Assembly (NCBI GenBank): GCA_012931725.1
Contig: CM022953.1
Coordinates: 62,307,419-62,371,418 of the forward strand
Reading direction: 5' to 3'
DNA from: Litsea cubeba
Lineage: Eukaryota > Streptophyta > Magnoliopsida > Laurales > Lauraceae
Length of the DNA stretch: 64,000 nt
Part shown: in pieces, positions 1-11,395 of the stretch
Position numbering within the stretch: position 1 is the first letter of the stretch
Layout of the letters: each line of letters begins with the position of its first letter
The notes under the pieces: generated by a model
Told to the model about the DNA's origin: nothing
What the model saw: only the letters and a program-made list of their open reading frames with translations
Database searches by the model: none
Position numbers and translations under genes: made by a program

Positions 1-1108
1 CCATCTGGGCGCCACCCCCTGGGTGCCCTGTTGCCAAGTCCATCTGGGCGCCACCCCTTGGGTGCCCTGCTGACAAGTCTTCCTGGGCACCACTCCCTGG
101 GCGCTCAGCCTATTCATTCCCTAAGAAGCTCCACTTGAAATTTAATCTAATTAATTAAGACTTTAACCAACCCTAATTAACACACTAAAATACTCTTAAC
201 TTGAAAGACCTGAAATCTTAATCAACTTAAACTCGAATCTACCTAAAAGATACAAAACCAACAAACCCTAGAAATATCCACCTGGGCGCCACCCCCTGGG
301 TGCCCTGCTTGCCAATTCACCTAGGCGCCACCCCCTGGGCGCCCATCCTCTCCTGTCATTAAGACACCCCAATTGAAACGAAACTTGAATCAACACATAA
401 TAAAACATTGCTAACTTAAAAGATTTGAAAACTTAATCAATCTAAACCTGAATTAATCTAAAACGAACACACAACACAAAACCAAGACAGACATCCACCT
501 GGGCACCACTCCCCTGGCGCCCATTCTTCCAATCCACCCGGGCACCACTCCCCTGGCGCCCAGCCTTCCAATCCATCTGGGCACCACTCCCCTGGCGCCC
601 ATCCTATCCCTTTACTAAGAAATTCCTAATTGAGACTTCTAATTAAACCAACCCGAATTAACACATTAAAACACTTTAGGACTTAAGAAACCTGAGACCC
701 TAATCAATTTACCCTCGAATTAATTTAAAGAACATCGAATCAACTCGAACCTCAAGACAGCCACCTGGGCACCACTCCTTGGGCGCCCAGACTGTCAATC
801 CACTTAGGCATCACCCCCTCGGCGCCTAGTCTGTCAATCCACCTGGGCACCACCCTCTGGGCGCCCAGCCTGTGAACTCCACCTACCCTGTCCATTCCTT
901 AGGAAACCATTAGACCCAATTAATTGGAACCTAATTCATCCCCAACTGAACACGAATAAACACTTTCCATCAAATCCTAAATCCTTAAATCAACTCAAGA
1001 TTGAGTTGACCAAAGAATCACAAAACCTAGCCGAACCATAAAACACATTCATCTAGGCGCCACTCCCTGGGTGCCCATCTTGCCAGATTCACCTGGGCAC
1101 CACACCCT
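1..1108. repeat. GC-box/AT-spacer tandem array, left part
   Basis: Clusters of two or three GC-rich boxes of about 38 bp (core CTGGGCGCCACCCCCTGGG, then GCCCATCCTGCC-like) alternate with AT-rich spacers of about 150-170 bp such as AATTGAAACGAAACTTGAAT. Clusters lie near 1-115, 280-345, 497-600, 762-880 and 1050-1108. The box holds the 10-bp palindrome TGGGCGCCCA, and decayed copies read CTGGGCACC or CTAGGCGCC. The array resumes at 3665 after an inserted LTR. No coding capacity is seen. It may be the non-coding part of a large element or a satellite; the sequence does not decide. Confidence 0.75.
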
Positions 1109-3664
1109 TGATGGGCCGCGCTCCTGGCGCCTGGTCCTACCGAGGTCGGCGGACGTGGGAGTCCGTTGGGTCCGACCCTTTCGTAACCCAGGGGGGCAAG
1201 GGGCGTGCATCAACATTTCTTTTGTGTGGGTGTGCCAGATTTTCTATTTTACTTGGAATTGCAAGTGGTGATCCGAAGATCAACCTTCGCAAGTAAAAAA
1301 GAAATCAAGTTTTTTCAAGTTTTCCATTGCACATATATTTAAGAAAAGAGACATTTTCTTGATTTGTCGTAAAAGGCGATTTTTTGGCATTTATAGCCGA
1401 TTTTGGCGTTTATAGCCGATTTACAATCCTTATCAATAATGAAAGACAAGAGTTGTGATTTTTTTTGTCTCTTTTGAAAAAATACAAACTACAATGAAAA
1501 GCAAGAAAAGGAGGATCTAACTTTTCAGGAGATTGTGGGGGACCCGTTCATATTGACAGTCGCAAGCCATATGTGGACTTCGCCATCATCCATGCAGAAG
1601 AGAACAGAGGATGCTATTGATTCGCTTGGCTTGGCTATAACCTTAGGTTTCTAGAGAACAAAGACCAAAAGAAGGTCCTATGTCTAATAAAAAGCCGAGT
1701 AGACGGGCTGAAAAGCCATGTCTAAGCCATTTGGAGGCAGAAGGAGAAGGCAAGGACCTTGGGGGGGGGGTACCCCCCAAGGGACTTTTGTCACCTTGTA
1801 GCGGTGGTCGGTGTAGAACTTCCGCAGAGTTTTCTCTCTTTGATGCCTTTTTCTGTCTGAGTTTCCGGATTTTCCGCAGTCTGTTGTCTGTGTGTAATCT
1901 GTTGTGTCTCCGTCCTTTTCTTCTTGGAGAGCTCTCCTATTTATAGGCTTTTAGGTAGCCATTTAGGAGGATTTATGAGCCTTAATTGTCATAAAGCTAC
2001 ATAAAGGGAGGAGTTACAAGATTGAATTCTTTATTTTGTAACTCCTTTTTCATGGCTTCTGATTGGCCGGAGGAGATTGAGGGCATTTAATCGCCTTTAA
2101 TCGCCATGATGGGAGGAGTTTCATGGGTTAAATGCCATGAATCTCTTGACTTATAACTCCCGGATGCTTGCTTCTGATTGGTCCGTCCAAAGAAATGGAT
2201 TAATGACTGTAATAAAGCTAGTCAATTAATCGCATTAAGTGGTCGCTGAGCAGTTGAAGAGTCGCGGGCCGTGCCGCGTCTTTTGGGATTCTTCTGGCAA
2301 CGATCATTGATGGATCTTCATGTAGATCGACATCGGATGACCATGTGACTTCACGTGTTGGTTGACAACAGCGGGTCGGTGCCATCTGTCCTGTCGATTT
2401 CTCGATCAGTCGGGTAGAAAGCACACTTCTTTTGGTTGACCGGGTGGCGATCAATGTTGTTTTCGATACTTTTGATCATTGACCCGTGTTTTTGACGGAT
2501 GTCAGAGGATTTGGTGTCTCATAAGTATGAATTTTGGAAAATACCAGAGGCCGGACGCTTCGAATTGCGAAAAAAAGGCGAAAACCAGGGTTTCCGGGGC
2601 CTTCCCGGCGATCCCGGGCTCCAGGGTCGCCGACGACCCTGGGGTTTTTTCCCCCTTTTTGTCCCGTTTTGTGTCCGTTTTTGCTGTTTTTTTATTCTTT
2701 TTTCTTCTGTATTTTTCCTTGAAAATTTTGACCATTTGTTGGCCTGATTTCCCTGTAGGAAACCTGATGAGAATCCTTGCATTTTATTTTGCAAAGTTTC
2801 CAATTTCCTGAGAAAGCCGAAGACTTTGTCGCGCAGAGCTGCCGATTTTCTGTCACAAGCTGAAACTGGGTCAAACGATGTCGGAATGACCTGAAATTTG
2901 GAGTGAAGCCTGCTGAGCAATAAATAAGACCAACCATAGACTTTTGTTCGAGTCTTGAAGCCGTTTGGGGCCCTATCACCAGTAGACTTGCTTTTGTCGC
3001 GATGAAGATGTCGCGGCTTTATGTGCGGTCAGCCGATGTCCGATTGACTTGAAATTTGACAGGGAACCTATTGGAGTCATTTTAAGATGATCCATAGGCT
3101 CTGTCTTGGAAACCATGGTCCCAGGGAGCTTCGCCGCCGAGAGGCCTGATTTGGCTTCCGAGCGTCAAAGTATGGTCAAATATTGTCGAAATGACCTGAA
3201 ATTTGACGTGTAGCCCTTTGTAAGCATTTTGAAGCCGTCCATGTGCTCTATCTGATGAGTGATGGCCTCGGTGGTTCTCGCCGCTGAGAGGCTTGATTTA
3301 GCTGTTCGAGGGTTGATGTAGGGTCAAACGTTGTCGGTTTGACTCGAAACTTGACGTGGAGCCTTTTGGATGTATTTTGAGACCATCAATCGGCTCTAAT
3401 CGAAGATTTGATGTCTCCGATGCTTTCGCCGCCGGGAGCTCCTTTTCATCTGTCGGAGAAGCGAAGTTAGGCCAAATGATTTTGAAATGGCCTGAAACTT
3501 CTTGTGTACTCCTCTTTTGGCTGTTTTGAAGGATCTTGCAGTTTTTGTTTGATTCTGACAAGATTTGATTTTTTTGGAAGTAGCATTGCCTATTTATGGC
3601 AGGTTGCGACTTCATGTAGCTCTTTGGATCTTGAAGAGGCAAAGTGACATTTTTGGTGTCAACA
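1109..3664 (-). mobile_element. Solo LTR (2556 bp) with TSD ACCCT
   Basis: The segment starts TGATGGGCCG and ends GGTGTCAACA, so it has TG...CA ends. It is flanked by ACCCT at 1104-1108 and 3665-3669 and splits the GC-box array, which continues on both sides. There is no PBS, gag or pol, hence a solo LTR left by LTR-LTR recombination. The strand is inferred: on the minus strand it opens TGTTGACACC and has CTATAAATAG (about 1936-1945) followed by a leader-like sequence. The plus strand also reads as a weak TATA, so the orientation is uncertain. The family was not identified. Confidence 0.75.
2865..3520. repeat. Degenerate ~147-bp tandem repeat inside the solo LTR
   Basis: Five diverged units begin near 2871, 3031, 3177, 3323 and 3471. 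Each opens with a TCAAACGATGTCGG-like block and continues with GACCTGAAATTTGACG. The later units also share a CTTCGCCGCCGAGAGGCCTG block. Spacing is 160, 146, 146 and 148 bp. Short ORFs on both strands here are by-products of the repeat. If the LTR is read on the minus strand the array lies in U3, upstream of the TATA box. Confidence 0.65.
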
Positions 3665-4415
3665 ACCCTGGGCGCCCAGCCTACTCTTTTTCAGAAAAGC
3701 CCCAATTCACAACTTAGCCCGATTAATTAACACTCAAGATCAACATAACAGAATACTTTTAACCTTAAAACACTTTGAACCTTAATTGATTCGGACTTAA
3801 TACCCAAAACCCTTTGGAACCGACCAAACCATAAAGATTCCACCTAGGCACCAATCCCTTGGCGCCTATGCTATCAATCCATCTGGGCGCCACCCCCTGG
3901 GTGCCCATCCTGCCAGATTCACTTAGGCACCACCCTCTGGGCGCCTAATCTACATTTCAACCCTACCCAACCAACTCAACTAAAAACCAATAATTAAACA
4001 CCTTACAACTTAAACTGATTAAGACCAGAACCTAAATCAATCCCAGGACCCAAAGACCAATAATTAAATCCCATCCAGCACAACACAAAATCACAGGCGC
4101 CGCCCCCTGGGCGCCCATCCTGCCAGATCCACCTGGGCACCACTCCCTGGGCGCCCATCCTGCCAATTCACCTGGGCGCCACCCTTTTGGTGCCTATCCT
4201 TCCACTTGCACTAAAACACGAATTCTTGATTTTGTTTCAAAACCCGGACCCGCATCACTTTGAAATAAGAACATCAGAGACATTAAAATATTTCTCAGAT
4301 TAAAACATAGCCCTTAAAACCCCCGGAATTCCAAAAAGCGATCGAAAAGTCTGAAAAGCATAAACTGTCAGGATAGGCTCCACCCCCTAGGCGCCTACCC
4401 TGTTTTAATCTTGAA
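3665..4415. repeat. GC-box/AT-spacer tandem array, right part
   Basis: This continues the array of 1-1108 after the solo LTR. GC boxes lie near 3667, 3841-3955, 4095-4200 and 4372-4405, with AT-rich spacers of the same type (ACTCAAGATCAACATAACAG and similar). The last box is isolated, so the array decays near 4415. No gene is seen. Confidence 0.7.
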
Positions 4416-5663
4416 TTGTGATTTTCGACTACTTTTTAGAATTCTGATTTAAATTAAAAATAACATAACTTAAAAATATAGAAAAACACATTAACCAGAT
4501 CCTTAAAACATCCCTAAACCACTCTCAATCAAAACCACAACTACTCACAACAAATAAAATCAATTAAGATTTTACCCAACAAACTGCTTAGGCACAGGAA
4601 TTATCAAACTTTGGCTATTTGCACCCTAGGATTAAATTGGATTACCTTGTTAGGTAGCTTAGAGCATTAGACTTCACCCCATCACTCTTCCTGTTACGTT
4701 AGGGAATCGGGAAAGCTGATGTGGGCGGTCTAGGACCTTAGGTTAAGGTTAATCCGATGATCAGTAATAAAGCATTAATTACGTAAATCCAAGTAAATCC
4801 CCTAGTTAGGCCCTTCTAGCCCCATATCAAAAATCCATAAAAACTATAAAATCAACAAAATAAACCGAAAAAGATTTTCCCTTTATTTCTTCCTCCACCT
4901 CAGGTGCCAGATATTTAATCGAGCTTAATGATAAAAGGAAATGAAGAACTGACTTCTAAAATTGAATAAATGAGAATGACGAGATGAGATGAGTGATTTC
5001 ACAGACACTTTTTACTTCGGCCCATCGGCCACCCTTAAACAATCACGGCACATCGGCCACCCTTAAACAAACACTGGCCCATCGGCCACCTCCAATCAAT
5101 TACGGCCCATCGGCCTTTCATTTTTATCACTCGTGTATCGCACACAAAAAATACAGAAATCACAAGTCAAAATCTCATTTGCATCATTATTTTGATTTGA
5201 AAAGTCAGCCTTTAAACCTTATTTTGCCAAGGGATCTGAAGGGGGTACCCGGGAACGGGGCCAATCCTCTTCTTAAATATTTGGCACCTCCCCCCATTTA
5301 TTTTCTTTATTTTAGTTACTTTATTTTACTTGGATTTATTATGATTATGCTGTGTGAGGATTAACCTTTATTTGGACTTTAACTCATGACCCTAATTTGA
5401 CCATATATTAAAAAGACCCAAAGAGACCCAAATTAATGTGACAGGACAACCGTCGTGTGTTGCCGGCAGCACATTAGACGAGAGGAAGAACCCACCCACT
5501 TATTTTCTCTCCACATTTCTTCGGCTTTAGTCGAAGAATGGTGTTACGGCCGTTACCATAGCTGGTGATCGTGATCCATTGATTTTGAGGGTAGTCGGAA
5601 TCCTCATTTTCGATGTAAAATTTAAATAGCATATATAGATGAATAGAGATTTCCCCACGTAAA
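4416..5663. other. Intergenic stretch without a recognised gene
   Basis: AT-rich sequence up to about 5000, then a short tandem repeat (5018-5116), then unassigned sequence up to the truncated end of Tat element 1 near 5700. No 5' LTR or primer binding site of that element is found here. Short ORFs do not resemble known proteins. A GC patch at about 5235-5265 (AGGGGGTACCCGGGAACGGG) resembles a polypurine-type tract but could not be tied to any element. Confidence 0.5.
5018..5116. repeat. 28-bp short tandem repeat (4 copies)
   Basis: Four copies of CGGCCCATCGGCCACCCTTA-type units start at about 5018, 5046, 5074 and 5103, at 28-29 bp spacing. The motif CCCATCGGCC is itself a near-palindrome. 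No function is evident. Confidence 0.7.
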
Positions 5664-7142
5664 ATGCAAAACTTTCTTTCTTTTTGGGGGGGTCGAAATT
5701 CACATCCGACACTCGTAGGCTCGCAGCCCTTCATTGAAGTTCCCTTCCAAGAGGGGCTTGAGACCTCGCTCTCTGACGAAGAAGTCACGCCTCCCCGACG
5801 GGATGAGCGTCGACATGAGCGGCCTCGCAAAGACAAGGCTATGGCGGTGGAAGAGCCACACCGTGCGCAACCTCCTGATGATGGGGGAGATATTGCGGCC
5901 CAAAACGCTCTCCTCCAGAAGCAGGAGCGGTTAATCCGCCAGCTCCAGCAGCAACTGAGAGCGGTGCAAAATCCCTCGTTAAGGCAGCCCTCAGAGCCCC
6001 AAGGCGAGAAGAGAGCTGTCCAGAGCAAGGTAGTCCAGCCCTCCCGCGAGGATCTGAGAGCCTTTTTGGATCAGAAGCGCAGCCAGGCCCACGACCAGGG
6101 CTCAAACATCAGCCATAGCCATCGTGGCCGCGACGGACGAGCTCATAGCCACCATAGCCGAGGCCATTCGAAGCGGAGGCCGAGAGCACCGACACTAGAG
6201 AAGGATGACGAGCAGGAGCGACTCGACAAGCGTATCAAGCTGGCTCTTCAGCATAATCTGGAGATGCGGGACCAGCAAGAAATCTGTGGCCCCACCGATC
6301 TAGGGGCCTCTCCCTTCACAAGGGACATCGAAAGAACTCCCTTGCCCAAGAAGTTCTCTGTCCCGCGGTTCGTCCCTTACGACAGATTGTCTGACCCAGC
6401 TGCTCACCTCCGGCACTTCTCCCAGAAGATGTCCATTTGGGGGAACGAGGGCCACCTCAACTGCAAGATCTTCTCCTCCAGTTTGAGCGACCTTCCTCTG
6501 AAGTGGTGCTGCGCCCTCCCGGAGAAGTCCATCTCGAGTTGGAAAGAGCTCCAGCTCTCCTTCCTGAAGAAGTTCCAGGCCTACAGCGTTGTCCCCAAGA
6601 CCGATGCTGATATACTCACCCTCAAGATGAAGCAGGGCGAGAGCCTCACCCAGTTCGCCCAGCGATTTTGGGCGATTTACAGCCAGATCGAGGATACCAG
6701 AAACGAAGTGGCGATCTTCGCCTTCTGGAACGCCCTGTTATCCGGAAACGAGCTGAGGAAAGATCTAGTTGGAGACCCCGCTACCTCCATGCCGGCCTTG
6801 ATGTCCCGGATAAAGCGCTACGTCGCCCGGGAGGACGAAGGCCCGGAACCAAAGGAAAGGAACAGCCAGCCCCAGCAGAGGGGCAAGAAGCCCTTTAAGA
6901 AGGAAGAGACGAAGCAAGCCTGGGTCTCCAGTTCGGCAAGAGCTGCGGCGTCCAGATCTAGGGGTAGCAGGAGGACCAAACCCCCCTCCGATGCCTACGA
7001 CGCCGTGAACGTCGTCTTCAAGGAGCCGATCCACCAGATCATGAACAAGATCAAGACTAGGCCGTTCTTCAGGTGGCCTCAGCCGATGCAAAGTGATCCC
7101 TCCACCCGAGACCAAACCAGGTTTTGTGCCTACCACAAATAG
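5664..7142 (+). pseudogene. Tat element 1 Gag (truncated, stop in the zinc knuckle)
   Basis: Gag would coat the element RNA. The open frame starts at an ATG at 5664, but similarity to the Gag of the second Tat element begins only near residue 12, so the first residues come from flanking DNA. Visible are a basic stretch (RRDERRHERPRKDK), a Q-rich coiled-coil-like stretch (ALLQKQERLIRQLQQQL, about residues 84-100), and the retrotransposon gag core from SVPRFVPYDRLSDPAAHLRHF through LTQFAQRFWAIYSQIE (about 230-350). The frame ends in TAG inside the CHHC-type knuckle, just after FCAYHK. It continues in the same frame beyond. Confidence 0.85.
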
Positions 7143-8546
7143 AATGGGCACAAGATCGAGGAGTGCAGGACCTTGAAGTATCACCTGGAGAGGCTCGCCA
7201 AAGAGGGCCACCTCGAGGAGTTCGTGAAGGCAGGAGATGCCGGCAACGGCGGCGGCAGCCGAGCTCGTCAGAGCACCGATAAGGATCCAAAGAGCGAAGA
7301 CTCCGAGAAGATCATCAATGTGATCCATCTGGCGCCCACGGCTCCCTCTCCCTCAGCTCGGGGCAGTTCCCAGGCTCGTGCTGAAGCCAGGCAAGCCTCG
7401 CACGGGAAGGAAGTAATGAGAGCCGAGCTCGGGCCAGCGTCCAAGAGAGTTCGGCGCGACCGACCAGCCATCTCTTTTTCAGACAAAGACCTAGAGGGAA
7501 TATAGCTTCCCCATAATGATCCCCTGCTCCTGACCATGAAGCCGAGAGACTTCACTATGAAGAGGATCCTCGTCGACTCCGGCAGTTCCTCCGAGGTCCT
7601 CTACTACGACTGCTTCAAGAGGATGGGGCTCTCAGAAGGCGATCTGAAGGAGGTACGCGCGCCCCTAATAGGGTTCAGCGCCAAACCAGTCTACCCCAAG
7701 GGGAGAATCACTCTGGAAACTAGAGTGGGCGGAGCTTCTGTGATGGCCGACTTTCTGGTAGTGGACACCCCTTCTCCCTACAATGTTATCGTGGGCAGAG
7801 CGTGGCTCCACAAGATGGAAGCGGTTCCCTCCTCCCTCCACCAGAAGCTGAAGCTCGTACTCGAAGGCAAGGATGGCAGGATGGAGGTGGTTACAGTCGA
7901 AGGAGATCAGCAACTGGCCAAGCAGTGCTTGCTGGCCATGGTCCCTGCAGAGAAGGAGCCAGAGCGAGTAAACCTCGCAGAGTTCGAAAGGGGCCTGGAC
8001 GAGATCGGCCGAGATCCTAACAAGAAGAGCATTGAAGATCTAGCCGAAGTCAGGCTCGACCCGTCAGACCCCGACAGATTTTTCTTGATCGGCACCCAGT
8101 TGCCCGAACCAGAGAGAGCCGAGCTCTCAAGATTTTTGATGCAAAATGTGGATGTCTTCGCTTGGACCCCGAGCGAAATGCCTGGGGTCGACCCCGAGGT
8201 CATGTGCCATAGGCTGAACGTGGATCCAAACCACAAGCCAGTGGTACAGAAGGCCTGCAGGACGGGGTTACAGCAGACGGAAGCGGTGGTTGAAGAAGTC
8301 GACGGGTTGCTCGAGGCCGGCGCAATCCGGGAGGTCCAGTACCCGGTCTGGCTGGCCAATACAGTGGTGGTGAAAAAGAAGACTGGAAAGTGGAGGGTGT
8401 GCGTAGACTTCACAGATCTCAATAGAGCATGCCCAAAGGACAGCTTCCCACTTCCCAAGATTGATCAAATGATTGACGCCACTGCTGGCCACGACAGAAG
8501 AATGAGCTTCCTCGACGCCTACAGACCACCAGATTCCCATGTTTGA
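7143..8546 (+). pseudogene. Tat element 1 knuckle, protease and N-terminal RT (stop and frameshift)
   Basis: The gag frame continues: GHKIEEC completes the knuckle, then a linker (ARAEARQASHGKEVM) runs to a TAG at 7503-7505 where element 2 has Gln. The aspartic protease follows with active site LVDSGSSSEVLYYD (about 7570-7610). The RT start has VKKKTGKWRVCVDFTDLNRAC (about 8370-8430). Near 8520 the frame breaks: SFLDAY is followed by a short deletion that removes the expected G-Y-H-Q-type block and shifts the frame, giving a stop at 8544-8546. Confidence 0.85.
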
Positions 8547-9537
8547 ACCAGACGAGGAGAAAACAGCATTCATAACCCCCCGCAGCACCTACTGCTACAA
8601 AGTGATGCCCTTCGGGCTCAAGAACACGGGGGCAACTTATCAACGCCTCGTCACCAAGATGTTCCAGGCTCAGCTCGGCAAGACAGTCGAAGTCTACATC
8701 GTGGACATGGTCGTCAAGTCCAAGCAGTCGAGCAACCATCTGGCGGATCTGGCTCAAGTTTTCCGCATCCTTCGTGAGTTCAAGCTCAAGCTAAATGCTG
8801 CCAAGTGCGCTTTCGGCGTAGCTTCTGGCAAGTTCCTCGGGAGCCTAGTGACATGAAGGGGGATAGAGGCCAACCCGGACCAGATTACTACAATCCTGGG
8901 TATCCAGAGCCCATCCACAACAAAAGAGGTCCAGAAGCTCACAGGCATGGCTGCAGCACTCAATCGCTTCATCAGCAGATCGTCAGATAAGTGCCGGCCT
9001 TTCTTTCAGCTTCTAAAAAGGAATTTCAAGTTTCAATGGACCCCCGAGTGCGACCAAGCATTGGAAGCACTCAAAACCTATTTATCTTCACCACCCTTAC
9101 TCTCTACCCCAACTCAGGGGAAAGTTTTGTATTTGTATCTTGCGGTCTCGGATCATGCAGTGAGCTCCGTCCTCATCAGAGAGGACGATGATGTCCAAAA
9201 ACCAATCTACTATACGAGCAAGATCCTGCTAGATGCCGAGACCAGATACCTTTTGCTGGAGAAGCTTGCGTTGGCGCTCGTCAACGCCTCCTGCAAGCTC
9301 TCCCATTATTTTCAATCACATACTATTGTGGTAATCACAGAGCACCCACTCCGATCTATTTTCAAGAAAGCTGACTTTTCAGGGCGCATATCAAAATGGG
9401 CAGTCGAACTGGGGCAGTATGACATCCAGTACCGTCCCAGGACTGCGATCAAAGCCCAAATCTTGGCAGACTTCATTGTAGAGTTCGTCTCCCCGAGCTC
9501 GGCTTCGACCCAGCCCGGCACCGAACTGGGGGCATAG
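8539..9537 (+). pseudogene. Tat element 1 RT C-terminal half and RNase H (catalytic Asp lost)
   Basis: In the shifted frame RT resumes with EPDEEKTAFITPR and KVMPFGLKNTGATYQRL. The polymerase box reads YIVDMVV (about 8695-8715) where the second Tat element has YIDDMVV, so one of the two catalytic Asp residues is Val. A TGA at 8854-8856 (likely a former CGA) interrupts the thumb. The frame continues with KLTGMAAALNRFIS, then the RNase H-like region (PIYYTSKILLDAETRY, LEKLALALVNASCKLSHYF). It ends at 9537, where the frame shifts again. Confidence 0.85.
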
Positions 9538-9539
9538 GG

Positions 9540-10373
9540 CATGAGCGTGAAGTCACCGAGGTCGAACAGTCCTCTCAGAGCCAAGATCCTGTCTCGGCAT
9601 GGAGGGTCTTTGTCGACGGCTCATCCACCTCCAAGAGAGCTGGCGCTGGCATAGTCCTCCAATCGCCAGAGGGACTGGTCATAGAGCAAGCCTTCACCTT
9701 GGACTTCAAAGCGACGAACAATGAAGCTGAGTATGAAGCTCTGATAGCAGGGCTGAATAGCGCCCGAATCCTCGGAGCTCAGCAATTGGTGGTCTTCAAT
9801 GATTCACGACTGGTAACTAGCCAACTCACTGGAGACTACCAAGCCAGGGACGACATGATGGCGGCCTACCTAGCCCTCGCAAAGAAACTGCTCTTGCACT
9901 TCCAGGCGGCCGAGGTCAGGCAAATCTCCAGAGATACAAACACGCATGCTGATGCGCTTGCAAACCTGGCCTCCGCTGTCGAAGCGGGAAAGAAAAGGAC
10001 CGTTGAGGTCGGATCGATACCGAGATCAAGCCTAGAGCTCCACTCACCTCGGCAAGTCTTGTGCACTGATCTCGGCCCGAGCTGGATGGACCCAATCATC
10101 TCGTACCTGAAGGACGACCAGCTCCCCGAGGACAAGAACGAAGCCCATCGAATCAGACTTAAGGCGGCTCGATTCTGGCTATCTCCTGAAGGCAAACTCT
10201 ACAGGAAGTCCTTCACTGGTCCCTATCTCCAATGCGTCCATCCGAGCAAAGTGGACGACTTTCTGTATGAGATCCACGAAGGAATCTACGGTAGTCACAT
10301 CGGAGGGCGGCCACTGGCGTACATAGCGATAAGCCAAGGTTACTGGTGGCCGTATATGCAGAAGGATGCATAG
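9540..10373 (+). pseudogene. Tat element 1 archaeal-type RNase H and integrase zinc finger
   Basis: After a frameshift the second RNase H-like domain starts with AWRVFVDGSSTSKRAGAGIV (from 9597) and has TNNEAEYEALIAGL and the D-x-H-ADALANLAS end. Asp-Glu-Asp-type acidic positions (VDGSS, NEAEYEAL, FNDSRLV) are present. A second RNase H of this type is diagnostic for Tat elements. The integrase N-terminal finger begins (LYEIHEGIYGSHIGGRPLAY, His positions visible), but the frame ends at TAG 10371-10373 where element 2 has CAG (Gln). Confidence 0.85.
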
Positions 10374-11321
10374 GTATATGCCAGAAAATGAGAAAAATGT
10401 CAGAAGTTCTCCCATTCTCTTCACCAGCCAGCGCAAGACTTGAGTCCCCTCACTAGTCCATGGCCCTTCACTCAATGGGGGCTGGACATTGTGGGACCTC
10501 TTCACCGAGCTCCAGAGAACAAGAGATGGCTGATAGTTGCAACGGACTACTTCACAAAGTGGATAGAAGCTGAGCCATTGTCCTCGATCACTGAAAGGGA
10601 CTCCAGGAACTTCGTGTGGAAGAACATCATAATGAGGTTCGGCATCCCCAAGGCCCTGATTTCGGACAACAGAACTCAGTTCGACTCAAAATTCTTCAAG
10701 GACTTCTGCCAAGAGCATGGGATCAGAAATCACTACTCCACTCCGGCGTACCCGCAGAGCAACGGTCAGGCCGAAATCTCTAACAAAGTACTGCTCGACG
10801 ACCTGAAGAAGCGATTGGACAAAGCAAAAGGGAGATGGGTAGAAGAGCTTCCCAGCGTGCTGAGGGCATACAGGACGACCCCGAGACGATCCACCTCAGC
10901 GACACCCTTCTCGTTGGCCTATGGGATGGAGGCGGTCATTCCCTTGGAAATTGGCCTCCCTACCCTAAGATCCGAACTCGTCGACCAAGGCCGAAACAAG
11001 ACGAACCTGGCAATGGAGCTGGACCTAGCTGATGAGCATCGAGATGCAGCGGCCATACGATTGGCCGATTATCAGCAACGGCTAGCAAGGGGATACAATG
11101 AAAAAGTCAGAGAAAGAAGCTTCTCAGTAGGAGAATTGGTGCCGAAGAAGACCCTGCCAGCGGACAAAGACCCAAATGAAGGCAAATTGGCCCCGAACTG
11201 GCATGGCCCATTCAGGGTGGTCTCAATGGCAGGACGATCTTCTTACAAACTTGAAGACCTAGAAGGCAAGCAGTTGCCGAGACCGTGGAACGCATCACAC
11301 TTGAAAAAGTTCTATTTCTAA
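10374..11321 (+). pseudogene. Tat element 1 integrase core and C-terminal domain
   Basis: This is the same frame as the previous entry after the stop: CEKCQKFSHSLHQPAQDL supplies the two Cys of the HHCC finger. The DDE core has Asp in QWGLDIVGPL, Asp in LISDNRTQFDS (the second element has Gly where Arg stands here) and Glu in PQSNGQAEISNK. The C-terminal part runs through GELVPKKTLP and LAPNWHGPFRVVS to PWNASHLKKFYF and stops at 11321. The last 290 codons are open, but no full-length polyprotein can be made. Confidence 0.88.
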
Positions 11322-11395
11322 GATGTAATCAAAGTTCCGTGATCAATGAAAGCAGCATTTCTCAAATCTGTGTCATCTTATATGAGTTCGGCAGC

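Noticed and set aside
1..4415. Interspersed short repeats that might suggest a CRISPR-like array
   Set aside because: The boxes are degenerate, the spacers are similar to each other, no cas genes exist and the genome is a plant's.
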